A stretch of DNA of 22,003 nucleotides, taken from assembly GCA_937893155.1 (NCBI GenBank), contig CALBGU010000022.1:1-22003 (forward strand), written 5' to 3'. Positions within the stretch are counted from its first letter, which is position 1. The number at the start of each line of letters is the position of its first letter. Below the pieces are notes generated by a model. It did no database searches. It was not told where the DNA came from and saw nothing but the letters and a program-made list of their open reading frames with translations. Positions 1-7,573 of this stretch are shown piece after piece. The DNA comes from an uncultured Treponema sp. (GTDB lineage Bacteria > Spirochaetota > Spirochaetia > Treponematales > Treponemataceae). Both the position numbers and the translations under genes were made by a program.

Positions 1-402
1 GAGTGGGGATATAAAAAAAGTCCTTTTCAAACAGCAGCAAAAAACGGCGAAAAACTTATTGTAACGTCTGCGGTGTTTAAAGTTTTTAAGACAGCAGATG
101 ATGTTCGGTCCGTAGGGCTTTCATATCTTGAGAAAAGAAAAGAAAAAGGGCACTATAAAAAGCCGAATGCAGGCAGCGTATTTAGAAATCCTGAAGGCGA
201 AATTGCAGGAAAACTAATAGATGAATGTGGGCTGAAGGGGTTTTGCATTGGAGGGGCAAAAATTGCAGATTGGCACGCCAATATAATCATCAACGAAAAT
301 AATGCGAGTCAGGCTGAAATAAAAGAGCTTGTGGATTATATTGTAAATAGGGTGAATGGGAAAAAATCAATAAAACTAATTCCAGAAATTATATTTTGGT
401 AA
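1..402 (+). CDS. murB: UDP-N-acetylenolpyruvoylglucosamine reductase, C-terminal part
   Basis: This is the 3' end of murB, open at the left edge; the frame runs from base 1 (EWGYKKSPFQ). MurB is the cytosolic FAD enzyme that reduces UDP-GlcNAc-enolpyruvate to UDP-MurNAc with NADPH in peptidoglycan precursor synthesis. The visible part is the C-terminal substrate domain. KPNAGSVFRNP carries the conserved serine that protonates the enolpyruvyl intermediate. GGAKIADWHANIIIN and the closing LIPEIIFW, with the family's conserved Glu, are typical of MurB. The FAD-binding N-terminus lies outside the window. A downstream ATG at 73 is in frame but internal. The next gene starts 53 bp later. Confidence 0.93.
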   Translation, partial: EWGYKKSPFQTAAKNGEKLIVTSAVFKVFKTADDVRSVGLSYLEKRKEKGHYKKPNAGSVFRNPEGEIAGKLIDECGLKGFCIGGAKIADWHANIIINENNASQAEIKELVDYIVNRVNGKKSIKLIPEIIFW

Positions 403-403
403 T

Positions 404-430
404 TATGACATTTTTTGAATATACCGATAA
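404..430 (+). promoter_or_regulatory. Possible sigma-28 (FliA/WhiG-type) promoter
   Basis: ACCGATAA at 423-430 matches 7 of 8 positions of the sigma-28 -10 element GCCGATAA. Fifteen bases upstream, at 404-407, is TATG, a poor half-match to the -35 element TAAA. The predicted start near 437-440 would precede the Shine-Dalgarno sequence (about 446-452) and the ATG at 456. The -10 is convincing and the -35 is not. Confidence 0.35.
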
Positions 431-455
431 GAATACTATTGAGTAAGAGGGATAT

Positions 456-1652
456 ATGTTACAGCTATCAATGGTAAGATTTTCTCGCGGCTCCTACATA
501 CTTATGGAAGGTAACGCGCCAAACGACAGAATCTATATAATTCGTCAGGGTCAGGTTCTTTGCAGTCGCGAAAACTCATCTGTTGGCGAACCTCCGTATA
601 TTTTAGGACCTGGTGATTTTGTAGGCGTTGTTCCGTGTATGGCAGAACACACGCAGATAGAATCCGTTCAGGCTCAGACCGATACGATTTGTATTAGCGT
701 AAAGCGGGAGCAGTATCCTGAGTTGATTGCATCTAATGTTGCAGTTGCTCTCAAGATTATAAAGGGATTTGCAAAACGAATGCGTTCTCTCAATAGTATG
801 CTTGCACAGCTTACTTTAAAAAATGATATTTCGTCTTCTGCAGAGCATCTTTTTGAAATCGCGGCGTATTATGAGCGTGTTGGATTGCTGAATTGCGCGT
901 TCTTTGGCTATTATCATTATTTGAAAGCGTGCCCTGACGGAGAAAATTTTGAGACAGCAAAGAAAAAGTTTATCCGAATGAAACCGCATGTGCTTCCGTT
1001 AGAGGAGTTGCACTTGGAATCAACGCCGGAACTTTTGAAATCGTATAAAAAAGATACGCTGATTATGTCGGAATGTCAGGGCGGCAGTGAAATGTACATT
1101 ATCCAAGAGGGAGAAGTGCATATCACAAAGGTTGTTGATGACAAAGAAGTTACGCTTGCAATGCTCAAAAAAGGCGATATGTTCGGCGAAATGGCATTGC
1201 TGGAAAATAAACCTCGGTCTGCAAATGCAATCGCGCATACTGATTGTAAATTGATGACGGTAAACCGCTCAAACTTTGATAAAATGGTTACCACGCAGCC
1301 GCAGTTGGTTGCTCGTCTTACAACGACGCTTGCTGACCGTATTTGGTCGATGAATCGGCAGTTGACGAATGCGCTTTTGCACGATCCGTATCATAAAATG
1401 GTTGATATGCTTGCGTTGCAGCTTGAAAAAACGCGAAATACGAGCGACAGACAATTTACGACGCCGTTTACGATTATGGATTTGGCGGCAATGTGCGCAA
1501 TAAATGCGGCAGAAGTGCGAACGTGCCTTGAAAAAATCAAAAACGATGCGAGATTGAAGCTCAATGACCAAAATAAAATTGTGGTATCAAATTGTGCGGC
1601 TATCATTGATATTGCGGTGACTCTGAGGAAGCAAATGTATGCCAAAAAGTAA
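456..1652 (+). CDS. Double cyclic-nucleotide-binding-domain protein with C-terminal HTH-like region
   Basis: A 398-aa protein with two Crp-type cNMP-binding folds and no signal peptide. Domain 1 (about 5-105) keeps the fold (DRIYIIRQGQV) but lacks the phosphate-binding cassette. Domain 2 (about 185-300) has a good cassette, FGEMALLENKPRSA, with Glu245 and Arg254 in the positions that bind the ribose and cyclic phosphate. Between them lies a helical TPR-like stretch (about 130-175). Residues about 335-385 (PFTIMDLAAMCAINAAEVRTC) resemble the Crp winged helix-turn-helix, although the match is degenerate. It may be a cAMP- or c-di-AMP-responsive regulator or a non-DNA-binding scaffold; ligand and target are unknown. 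The start follows AAGAGGG. Its last 14 bases overlap the next gene. Confidence 0.85.
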   Translation: MLQLSMVRFSRGSYILMEGNAPNDRIYIIRQGQVLCSRENSSVGEPPYILGPGDFVGVVPCMAEHTQIESVQAQTDTICISVKREQYPELIASNVAVALKIIKGFAKRMRSLNSMLAQLTLKNDISSSAEHLFEIAAYYERVGLLNCAFFGYYHYLKACPDGENFETAKKKFIRMKPHVLPLEELHLESTPELLKSYKKDTLIMSECQGGSEMYIIQEGEVHITKVVDDKEVTLAMLKKGDMFGEMALLENKPRSANAIAHTDCKLMTVNRSNFDKMVTTQPQLVARLTTTLADRIWSMNRQLTNALLHDPYHKMVDMLALQLEKTRNTSDRQFTTPFTIMDLAAMCAINAAEVRTCLEKIKNDARLKLNDQNKIVVSNCAAIIDIAVTLRKQMYAKK

Positions 1653-2181
1653 GTTTTTTGCTGTTTTTGCGATAATCTTTTTTGTATCTTTTTTAGCTTT
1701 TTCAGAATCTCTTCCATTTGGCTATGGAAAAATTAAGCTCGGAATGGATGTAGATTCTGTAAAAAAAACGCTAAAAGATATTCCTGATTTTGGCTATAGG
1801 GGCGACCGAGATGTTTCGATTGCTCCTGCTTCAAAAGAAGTGATTATCGAAACTGATGCTTCGTTTTTGTCGCAATCTTTTTTTGATAGATGTTGGTTTC
1901 AGTTTTATGAAGGAAAATTGTATATAATTACACTGAATCTTAATCCTGCCCGAATAGATTATTATTCTGTTTTCAAAAAATTGTGCGAAAAGTATGGAAA
2001 TCCTCACGTTCTAAATCCTGACAAATCTGTTTGGAAAAATGACAGCGTAATGATGAGTTTGGAAAAGCCGTTGGCGCTAAAATATGTAGACGCGGCGCAG
2101 TTTAAGAAATTGCAAGATTCCTCAAATGTGGATAAAACTGAATCAGAAAAAGGTCGGGATAAATTTTTAGAGGGATTGTGA
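1639..2181 (+). CDS. Exported hypothetical protein
   Basis: A 180-aa protein I do not recognise as a named family. Residues 1-22 form a Sec signal peptide (lysines, a hydrophobic run FFAVFAIIFFVSFLAF, then SES), so it should enter the periplasm. After it comes KIKLGMDVDSVKKTLKDIPDF, a pattern of Gly-Met followed by an amphipathic helix seen in small envelope proteins of the BamE/SmpA-like fold; this resemblance is weak. The C-terminus is charged. GAGGAAG about 10 bases upstream of ATG 1639 lies inside the preceding gene, which it overlaps by 14 bp. The next gene's ATG overlaps its stop. It is very likely part of one operon with its neighbours. Confidence 0.75.
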   Translation: MPKSKFFAVFAIIFFVSFLAFSESLPFGYGKIKLGMDVDSVKKTLKDIPDFGYRGDRDVSIAPASKEVIIETDASFLSQSFFDRCWFQFYEGKLYIITLNLNPARIDYYSVFKKLCEKYGNPHVLNPDKSVWKNDSVMMSLEKPLALKYVDAAQFKKLQDSSNVDKTESEKGRDKFLEGL

Positions 2182-2648
2182 TGAAATCTTTTTTTTCAAA
2201 AAAGGTATTTTGTGCAAGTCTTTTTATTTTGTGCGCTTTTTTTGTTTCGGCTGCGAGCAAAAAATTCAATTTGCCTAAAAAAGACCTTGTTGTAGTGTGC
2301 AATGACGGAAAAAAAATAACGATTTCGGCTGAAATTGCAAGAAGCGAGAGCGCGCGAAACTTTGGTTTTATGGAACGCAAAAATATTCCTGATGGCACGG
2401 GAATGTTATTCGTTTTTGAAAATGACCAAATTTTGCATTTTTGGATGAAAAATACGCCGACAGCACTTTCTATTGCCTACATCGATAGAAATGGAAAGAT
2501 TAACGAAATTTTTGATATGAAGCCGTATAGTCTTGAATCTGTTGATGGCACAAGTTATGCGCGATATGCGCTGGAAGTTCCGCAAGGATATTTTTCGCGT
2601 GTAGGCATAAAAGCTGGCGATGTGGTTGATTTGAGTCCTATTCGATAA
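2181..2648 (+). CDS. Exported DUF192 family protein
   Basis: A 155-aa protein with an N-terminal signal peptide (FCASLFILCAFFVSAAS), then a DUF192 domain of about 110 residues. The family hallmarks are ARNFGFMERKNIPDGTGMLFVF, HFWMKNTPTALSIAYID and the closing YALEVPQGYF...GIKAGDVVDL. The DUF192 family is widespread and its biochemical role is unsettled. I chose ATG 2181, which overlaps the preceding TGA (TGATG) and sits behind AGAGGG; a GTG at 2178 is possible. The gene is the last of the rightward cluster and is followed by a strong hairpin terminator. Confidence 0.85.
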   Translation: MKSFFSKKVFCASLFILCAFFVSAASKKFNLPKKDLVVVCNDGKKITISAEIARSESARNFGFMERKNIPDGTGMLFVFENDQILHFWMKNTPTALSIAYIDRNGKINEIFDMKPYSLESVDGTSYARYALEVPQGYFSRVGIKAGDVVDLSPIR

Positions 2649-2662
2649 TATTTTCTTAATGA

Positions 2663-2690
2663 AAAACGGGAAATTTCCCGTTTTTTATTT
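2663..2690. terminator. Bidirectional intrinsic terminator
   Basis: The perfect palindrome AAAACGGGAAATTTCCCGTTTT (2663-2684) is followed by more T residues. With A runs on the left and T runs on the right it can stop transcripts from both convergent flanking genes, the DUF192 gene and the TPR gene. Confidence 0.9.
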
Positions 2691-2703
2691 GCCAAAAATT
2701 TAT

Positions 2704-3867
2704 TTATTGTGAATCATTTTCTAGCTTAGCGAGTTCTGCAATAGCAATTTTATCTTTTGGGTCAATTTCAAGAACCGTGGAAAAATATTTTTGTGCTTCT
2801 GCAATTTTTCCTAAGCGCAATGCAATATATGCAAGATTTGACAAAACTTTTGTATTTTCAGGTTCGATTGCAAGTGCCTTAAAAAGATAAGTCCTTGCTT
2901 CGTCTGGCTTTCCATTTTCAAGACAGCAAATAGAAAGCTCATTGTACGTATCGCAATTTTCTGCACCGAAATCTTTTCCGACTTCCAAAGCCTTTAAAAA
3001 AGATTTTTCAGCATCTGAAAATCGTTCAAGCCGCCTTAATCCCCAGCCAAGCAAAAACCAAGCATTCCATACTTTTGGATTTTTTTGCAAAAATTCGCCG
3101 ATAAGTTCAATGCCTTTTTCTTCTTCGCCATCACGAATCATTTTGTATGCTTTATGGAAACTTGCATCTTCAAGATTTCCATTTCTGATTTTATCAATGA
3201 CTTCTTGTGCGCGATTTTTTTTGTAAATTCCGTTTTCTCCCATTTCTTTGTCTGGCACGTCAACGGTGAGCGCAAGGTATGTTTCCATACAATCTTTTGC
3301 ACGGATAAAATCGTTTTGTTTCATATAATAAAATGCCGCATTAAAGTAGGCATCTGGGAGTGGCGGGTCAGCGTCCATTGCTTCGGTATAGTACTGCAAA
3401 GCATCTGCGTCATACGCGTCAGCATCCTCGAATAGACCTGCGCGGCGATAAGATTCTGCGCGTTGGTCAAAAAAGAGCGCCATATTGAGAATTGTTATGA
3501 GGTCTTCGGGGTCAAATCCGTGGAGCGCAACAAAAATTTCTTCTGCAAGGTCAAAGTCCTCGTTTTTTGCCTTTAGAATCGCCGCATTTGTCAATTCTTT
3601 TTTTAAGTTTGGGCGGACTTTTTTCAAAATCGAACGATAATAATCTAAATGCTTATTAGTTCTGTCATAGGCAAGAACGGTCAACAAACCTGCCAAAATT
3701 TGCTCTTCAGAGAGACTCGACATATCAAAAGAATCCGCATCTCCTTCCTGTTTTTTTTGAACAGGAAGAGGAATCGTCGGATCAAGAGGAAAAGCATTTG
3801 TTGAAAACTTAAATCCTTCGGGTAAAGTGACATAATACACCGAATCAATCATTTTTTCTGAAGTCAT
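2704..3867 (-). CDS. Tetratricopeptide repeat protein
   Basis: A 387-aa protein without a signal peptide or membrane segment, so probably cytosolic. The C-terminal two thirds holds at least four TPR units: DAYFNAAFYYMKQNDFIRAKDCM, AWFLLGWGLRRLERFSDAEKSF, YNELSICCLENGKPDEARTYL and VLSNLAYIALRLGKIAEAQKYF, each ending near a Pro such as IDP or IEP. TPR arrays are protein-protein interaction platforms. The N-terminal ~90 residues are not obviously repetitive. The start ATG follows AAAGGA at a slightly long distance. It lies 35 bp downstream of the PilZ gene on the same strand, so the two are probably co-transcribed, which suggests, without proving, a shared signalling role. Confidence 0.88.
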   Translation of the reverse strand: MTSEKMIDSVYYVTLPEGFKFSTNAFPLDPTIPLPVQKKQEGDADSFDMSSLSEEQILAGLLTVLAYDRTNKHLDYYRSILKKVRPNLKKELTNAAILKAKNEDFDLAEEIFVALHGFDPEDLITILNMALFFDQRAESYRRAGLFEDADAYDADALQYYTEAMDADPPLPDAYFNAAFYYMKQNDFIRAKDCMETYLALTVDVPDKEMGENGIYKKNRAQEVIDKIRNGNLEDASFHKAYKMIRDGEEEKGIELIGEFLQKNPKVWNAWFLLGWGLRRLERFSDAEKSFLKALEVGKDFGAENCDTYNELSICCLENGKPDEARTYLFKALAIEPENTKVLSNLAYIALRLGKIAEAQKYFSTVLEIDPKDKIAIAELAKLENDSQ

Positions 3868-3902
3868 TTATGAGATTTCCTTTATATTATTAAATCGAAA
3901 AA

Positions 3903-4760
3903 TTATTTCTGTGGTGTATTAGCTTGCTGCTCTGGAAGCTGATTTTTTCGGACTGCAGTTACAAAGTTATTGATGTGCAATTTATATGCAAGCGGGATTT
4001 TTGGTTCATCAAAACTGATGCTTGCTGCCACAATATCTTTTCTGCCTTCAACAGGTTCTGCCGAAACAATCATTCCCGGAATTGAAAGATTTTCTACAGG
4101 ATCTTCAAAATCCAATTTGAGCACAGTGCTTTTGTTCGTAAGAAATTTTTCTACGCCGAGCAAGATGACTTTTGCGCCAGAAAATGATAAATCCCGAACG
4201 ATACATTTTCGCGGCACTTCATCAATCATCACGAAAGTTTCTTCTTTTGTGAGCGATAGTTTCCGCATACTGTCCGCGTTTATGGCAATTCGTTCTTCGC
4301 GGCGACGGAGCGCGTTTGCATTCGCTTCAAGCAATCTTCCTACTGGCTCAATGAGGTCGTCTGGCGGTCTCTGGGTAAAATTTAGAGTTACAATAACCAA
4401 ATCTTTTGATTGCATATAAGTTGCAATTGTAGAAACTTTGCCAGAAACAAAAAAGTTTATTGGTTGATTATTTGCGTCGTAAAAACAAAATCGAATCTGA
4501 GAAACGCTCTTTTGCTCTTCAGGTTTCTTACTTTCTTTTGAAAGCTCCTGAAATGCACCGCCCTTGATTCCCACAATAATTCGTGCCATCTGAAACGATG
4601 TCGAATTAACAATGCACGGCCACTGTCCACCATTACATTTTATGTAAACTTGTCGCGGATCCATTTTTAATGTCAAAATGACATCTTTGGTAAATGGAAT
4701 TTCCGTATCTCGAAAGAGGTCGTAATATTTATTCAGTTGCTGACTAGTTGTAACACCCAT
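3903..4760 (-). CDS. PilZ-domain c-di-GMP receptor
   Basis: A 285-aa protein with a C-terminal PilZ domain. Both c-di-GMP signature motifs are present and intact: R153-xxx-R157 in LRRREERI and DxSxxG as D190-LSFSG195. The N-terminal ~145 residues form a separate beta-rich domain reminiscent of the YcgR/PilZN arrangement in spirochaete PilZ proteins such as Borrelia PlzA and T. denticola TDE0214. Those affect motility and virulence; orthology here is my inference. No signal peptide is seen. No Shine-Dalgarno sequence precedes the ATG. Instead a promoter ends six bases upstream, so the mRNA appears leaderless. Confidence 0.87.
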   Translation of the reverse strand: MGVTTSQQLNKYYDLFRDTEIPFTKDVILTLKMDPRQVYIKCNGGQWPCIVNSTSFQMARIIVGIKGGAFQELSKESKKPEEQKSVSQIRFCFYDANNQPINFFVSGKVSTIATYMQSKDLVIVTLNFTQRPPDDLIEPVGRLLEANANALRRREERIAINADSMRKLSLTKEETFVMIDEVPRKCIVRDLSFSGAKVILLGVEKFLTNKSTVLKLDFEDPVENLSIPGMIVSAEPVEGRKDIVAASISFDEPKIPLAYKLHINNFVTAVRKNQLPEQQANTPQK

Positions 4761-4766
4761 AGTTTT

Positions 4767-4795
4767 ATAATAATTTATAAATAAGGGTTCGTCAA
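4767..4795 (-). promoter_or_regulatory. Sigma-70-type promoter for the PilZ-TPR pair, apparently leaderless
   Basis: On the minus strand TTGACG (4790-4795), a 17-base spacer and TATTAT (4767-4772) are followed after six bases by ATG 4760. The predicted start point coincides with the start codon. The -35 element directly abuts the stop codon of the upstream lipoprotein gene (4796-4798), so this promoter separates two leftward transcription units with no spare sequence. Confidence 0.7.
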
Positions 4796-5722
4796 TTAAA
4801 ATGTGCTTTTTATTTCAAATAAAAAGCCGATATAGCCGGCATTTTTTCTTTTTATTTGAGATTTTAGAACATTTTTGCTGCAAATCATCATCGCTGTTGA
4901 AGAGCCGCCGTCAAATTCAAGTGCATTTTCGGCACCAATTTTTTTTAGTAATCTGGCACATTCGGGATATGTCAATCCTGCGCTGTGTTGTTTTTTGCTC
5001 CCTGAAACCGAAAGTACATACAAAATCTGCCCGTCCGAAGACACTCCTGCTGCAGTTCTTGCGTCTCGCGATGTGTATGAAAAATTGTTTCCAGAACTAT
5101 CAAAAAGCGCGCCGTTTTGCAAAATCAAGAAAAATCCGCCGATTGCAAAATCATTTTTGCACAACTCTTCGCTTTGATGAGCGATGCAGCGAGCTGTAAA
5201 ACCGCCGTTAGCCGCGCGTTCTAAAACGAGTGCTGCATAGCGCGAAACAGGCTCTGAAAATAGTATGTTGTCTGCGTTGAAAATGCCCAATAGCCGCCGT
5301 TTTGCCGAAAATATGCCAAAATCATTGGGCGTAAAATATTGCGTTGTGTTCACGGAAAGCTGTGCTTTTGTTTTTTTTTGGAAATCCGAAATGGAAATCC
5401 CTTTGTGCGTAAATTTTTTTTGCGAAAAAAATGCCGTTTCGGAATCGGGATATGTTACAATCGAAAGATTTTTTGAAGCAAGCTGTATTTTTGCGATTGT
5501 GTACCGCAGGGGTAAAAGGGGATTTTCAAAATCGAAAAATTGGATTTCGCCGTTTTCGGTCGCGTTTTGCCAATGAGGATTTTCTGGAATATAATCGGTT
5601 TCGTTGTATTCGCAGACAGGAGTTTCTGCGGAAGTTGTTGCACACGAAAAAATCGTCAGCACGCAAAAAGATAAAATGCAACAGCAGACGATTTTTTGTA
5701 TTTTTTCTGATTTTTTTTTCAT
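4796..5722 (-). CDS. Phosphodiester glycosidase (NAGPA) family lipoprotein
   Basis: A 308-aa envelope protein. Residues 1-27 are a lipoprotein signal ending IFSC, with Cys27 as the likely lipidated residue under the relaxed spirochaete lipobox. The rest matches the NAGPA/DUF2233 fold: FAIGGFFLILQNG, SYTSRDARTAAGVSSDGQILYVLSVSG and the signature ALEFDGGSSTAMM near the C-terminus. Family members cleave phosphodiester-linked sugars such as GlcNAc-1-phosphodiesters; the substrate here is unknown, with wall or teichoic-type glycopolymers and glycolipids as possibilities. It starts 13 bp after the XRE-cupin gene's stop without a clear Shine-Dalgarno sequence, suggesting translational coupling. Confidence 0.83.
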   Translation of the reverse strand: MKKKSEKIQKIVCCCILSFCVLTIFSCATTSAETPVCEYNETDYIPENPHWQNATENGEIQFFDFENPLLPLRYTIAKIQLASKNLSIVTYPDSETAFFSQKKFTHKGISISDFQKKTKAQLSVNTTQYFTPNDFGIFSAKRRLLGIFNADNILFSEPVSRYAALVLERAANGGFTARCIAHQSEELCKNDFAIGGFFLILQNGALFDSSGNNFSYTSRDARTAAGVSSDGQILYVLSVSGSKKQHSAGLTYPECARLLKKIGAENALEFDGGSSTAMMICSKNVLKSQIKRKNAGYIGFLFEIKSTF

Positions 5723-5735
5723 GTATCAATTCAAA

Positions 5736-6344
5736 TTATTGTATAAATCGCTGAGGTGGAGTTACTACCCAAAACGCCTTCAAAGGCTCATCTCCTGTAT
5801 TTTCTAGCATATGCGGCGAACTTGCTGAAAATGACACGCTATCGCCTTTTTCGAGTTCAAATACAAGATTTTCGTAATGGAGTTTTCCGCGCCCTTGCAC
5901 CACAACTCCCAGCTCGCGCCCTAAATGCCCGTATGAACCGCGGTGGGTGTGCTCTCCAATCGGAATGTTCACCACATAGGATTCCACGGCGTTTTGCCCG
6001 TCGCTTTCTGCCGGCTTTGCAAGCTCCTCAAAAAGCACTGAATCTTCGGTAATGGTGCGCCGTTCCGCAGCCTTGATGACTTGTACGGGGCGTTCTCTGC
6101 GATATTCTTCAAACAAATATTCAAGATTGATGTCCAAAACGTCGGCAAGGACAAGCAATGTGTCAATCGCGGGTGAAACGCGATTTCTTTCAATTTGCGA
6201 AACGAGGCTTTCGCTTACACCGGCGCGGCTTGCGACCATTTTGAGCGTGAAGCCTTTTCTTTCGCGCACTTTTCGCAATTTTTCACCAAAATGGTATGGA
6301 ACGCGTCGAACAATTTTTTCTGTTTTTTCATTTTCTGTGGTCAT
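5736..6344 (-). CDS. XRE-family regulator with C-terminal cupin domain
   Basis: A 202-aa transcriptional regulator. Residues ~18-75 are an XRE/Cro helix-turn-helix (GFTLKMVASRAGVSESLVSQIERNRVSPAIDTLL). Residues ~125-197 are a small cupin barrel (GHLGRELGVVVQGRGKLHYEN, then LEKGDSVSFSASSPHMLEN), the usual ligand-sensing part of this family, which often controls polyamine, amino-acid or alcohol metabolism. The effector is unknown. GGAGG lies four bases before ATG 6344. The in-frame ATG at 6359 would place the Shine-Dalgarno sequence inside the coding region, so I rejected it. The gene sits 26 bp after the preceding unknown gene. Confidence 0.9.
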   Translation of the reverse strand: MTTENEKTEKIVRRVPYHFGEKLRKVRERKGFTLKMVASRAGVSESLVSQIERNRVSPAIDTLLVLADVLDINLEYLFEEYRRERPVQVIKAAERRTITEDSVLFEELAKPAESDGQNAVESYVVNIPIGEHTHRGSYGHLGRELGVVVQGRGKLHYENLVFELEKGDSVSFSASSPHMLENTGDEPLKAFWVVTPPQRFIQ

Positions 6345-6370
6345 TTTTCCTCCATACATTCGTGTTTACA

Positions 6371-7462
6371 CTATTTTGCGTAAATATCATTGACCTGTTT
6401 TTCACGATTCAATTCCATAACAAAACTGATAAAATGGTCTTCCAGCGTCCATTTTGGACCGTCCAAATTGAGTCTGCGGCGAGCGCGTGCGTTATCGCGG
6501 CGCACGGTGTAAAGCAAATAAAAGTCGCGGTAATCAAGCGAAATATCGGTTTTTATGTGCTGCCCCAAAAATTCAGAAACGTCGTCGCGTCCAATAGACG
6601 GAATTTTGCATTCTCGAAGGGTTGCGCGAAGTGCCTGCACCTGCTCATACGACAGCCCGAACAAAAATTCCTCCATTGCTTGAGAAACATCGCTTTCGCC
6701 GAGTTTTTGCTTGATAAATTTTATCCATTTTTCGTCCATTTTAATCGACATCAGCAAAAGTTCGCTCGTGCCGACCATCGTGCCGAATGCGGGCGCAAGT
6801 TCGCGCCGAGCCTGCCAGACGGACTGCAAAACGGGTGCAATGTCTGCAACGTTTTGGTCTGAACTGTGTTCCCACAAAATGATGAGCGAAGAGGCAAGTT
6901 CGCGCCGAATGTCGATGTCGAGCGATGTATCTTTGATGAGATTTAAATAAACGTCTTCTGCCATAAGCGTAAACAGCAACGAGATGGTTAAATCGTCAAA
7001 TCCCTTGGCAATATCTTCGCCGAGTTTGGTGATTCGAGCAAGCTTTGCAATCGATGCAAATGTGTGGATTTTTGCCGTTAAATATCCCTTGCCCATAGAT
7101 GCTTTTGACGGCAAATGCAACATCGTGTCGCCGTCGTATTGGTTTGCAATCAGCGATTCTATCAGTGATTGCGGTGTTCGCACGCTTGCGGTAAGAGTGG
7201 AGCGTTCCAACAAACTCGGGAATTTTGCGATTGCGCGCGCGAGATGTTCTAGATTATCAAGTTGCTTTTGAAGCGTTTCAACTCGTTCGGGTTCTTGTTT
7301 CCATAATTTATTTATCACTTCTCCGATGAGCTGCTGTTCGTGCGCACTAAAAAGAACGATGCCAGCAGAAAGGTCTTCCTGCTGCTTTTCTTCTTCATCA
7401 AAAAAAGTATTTAAATCAATACTCGTAAATTCAGTTTTCAAAAAAGATTTCTTTGCATCCAC
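6371..7462 (-). CDS. Conserved hypothetical protein, helical
   Basis: A 363-aa protein I do not recognise. It has no signal peptide, membrane segment or familiar catalytic motif. Predicted character is mostly alpha-helical with long amphipathic stretches (EVINKLWKQEPERVETLQKQL; ASSLIILWEHSSDQNVADIAP). The C-terminus is basic and ordered (YTVRRDNARARRRLNLDGPKW). There is no early in-frame ATG; the best start is GTG 7462, nine bases after a TATAAT box. It is the first gene of a leftward group leading to the XRE-cupin regulator and the NAGPA lipoprotein, and divergent from recG. Confidence 0.72.
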   Translation of the reverse strand: MDAKKSFLKTEFTSIDLNTFFDEEEKQQEDLSAGIVLFSAHEQQLIGEVINKLWKQEPERVETLQKQLDNLEHLARAIAKFPSLLERSTLTASVRTPQSLIESLIANQYDGDTMLHLPSKASMGKGYLTAKIHTFASIAKLARITKLGEDIAKGFDDLTISLLFTLMAEDVYLNLIKDTSLDIDIRRELASSLIILWEHSSDQNVADIAPVLQSVWQARRELAPAFGTMVGTSELLLMSIKMDEKWIKFIKQKLGESDVSQAMEEFLFGLSYEQVQALRATLRECKIPSIGRDDVSEFLGQHIKTDISLDYRDFYLLYTVRRDNARARRRLNLDGPKWTLEDHFISFVMELNREKQVNDIYAK

Positions 7463-7471
7463 AATGCAAGC

Positions 7472-7480
7472 ATTATAGCA
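7472..7480 (-). promoter_or_regulatory. Extended -10 promoter for the leftward unknown-XRE-lipoprotein group
   Basis: TG-C-TATAAT on the minus strand is a perfect extended -10 element. Nine bases separate it from GTG 7462, so the predicted leader is only about two bases. No convincing -35 is seen, as expected for an extended -10 promoter. The region upstream is AT-rich. Confidence 0.6.
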
Positions 7481-7523
7481 TAAATAAAATAAATTTGATA
7501 CGTCTTTCTGAAAAATTTATGTA

Positions 7524-7552
7524 TTTTTGTTTTTTGCGCTATGTGATATACT
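7524..7552 (+). promoter_or_regulatory. Extended -10 promoter for recG
   Basis: TG-A-TATACT (7544-7552) is a good extended -10 element, with a weak TTTTTG -35 at 7524-7529 (17-base spacer). The start point would be near 7559, giving a leader of about 14 bases that contains the GGAGG Shine-Dalgarno sequence. This supports the ATG at 7574 over the one at 7562. Confidence 0.55.
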
Positions 7553-7573
7553 TTTGAAAAAATGGGAGGAAGA

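Noticed and set aside
4805..4850. Intrinsic terminator within the 3' end of the NAGPA gene (GCCGGCTATATCGGC then TTTTTATTT)
   Set aside because: The stem is only about four strong pairs and lies wholly in coding sequence; it may be coincidental.
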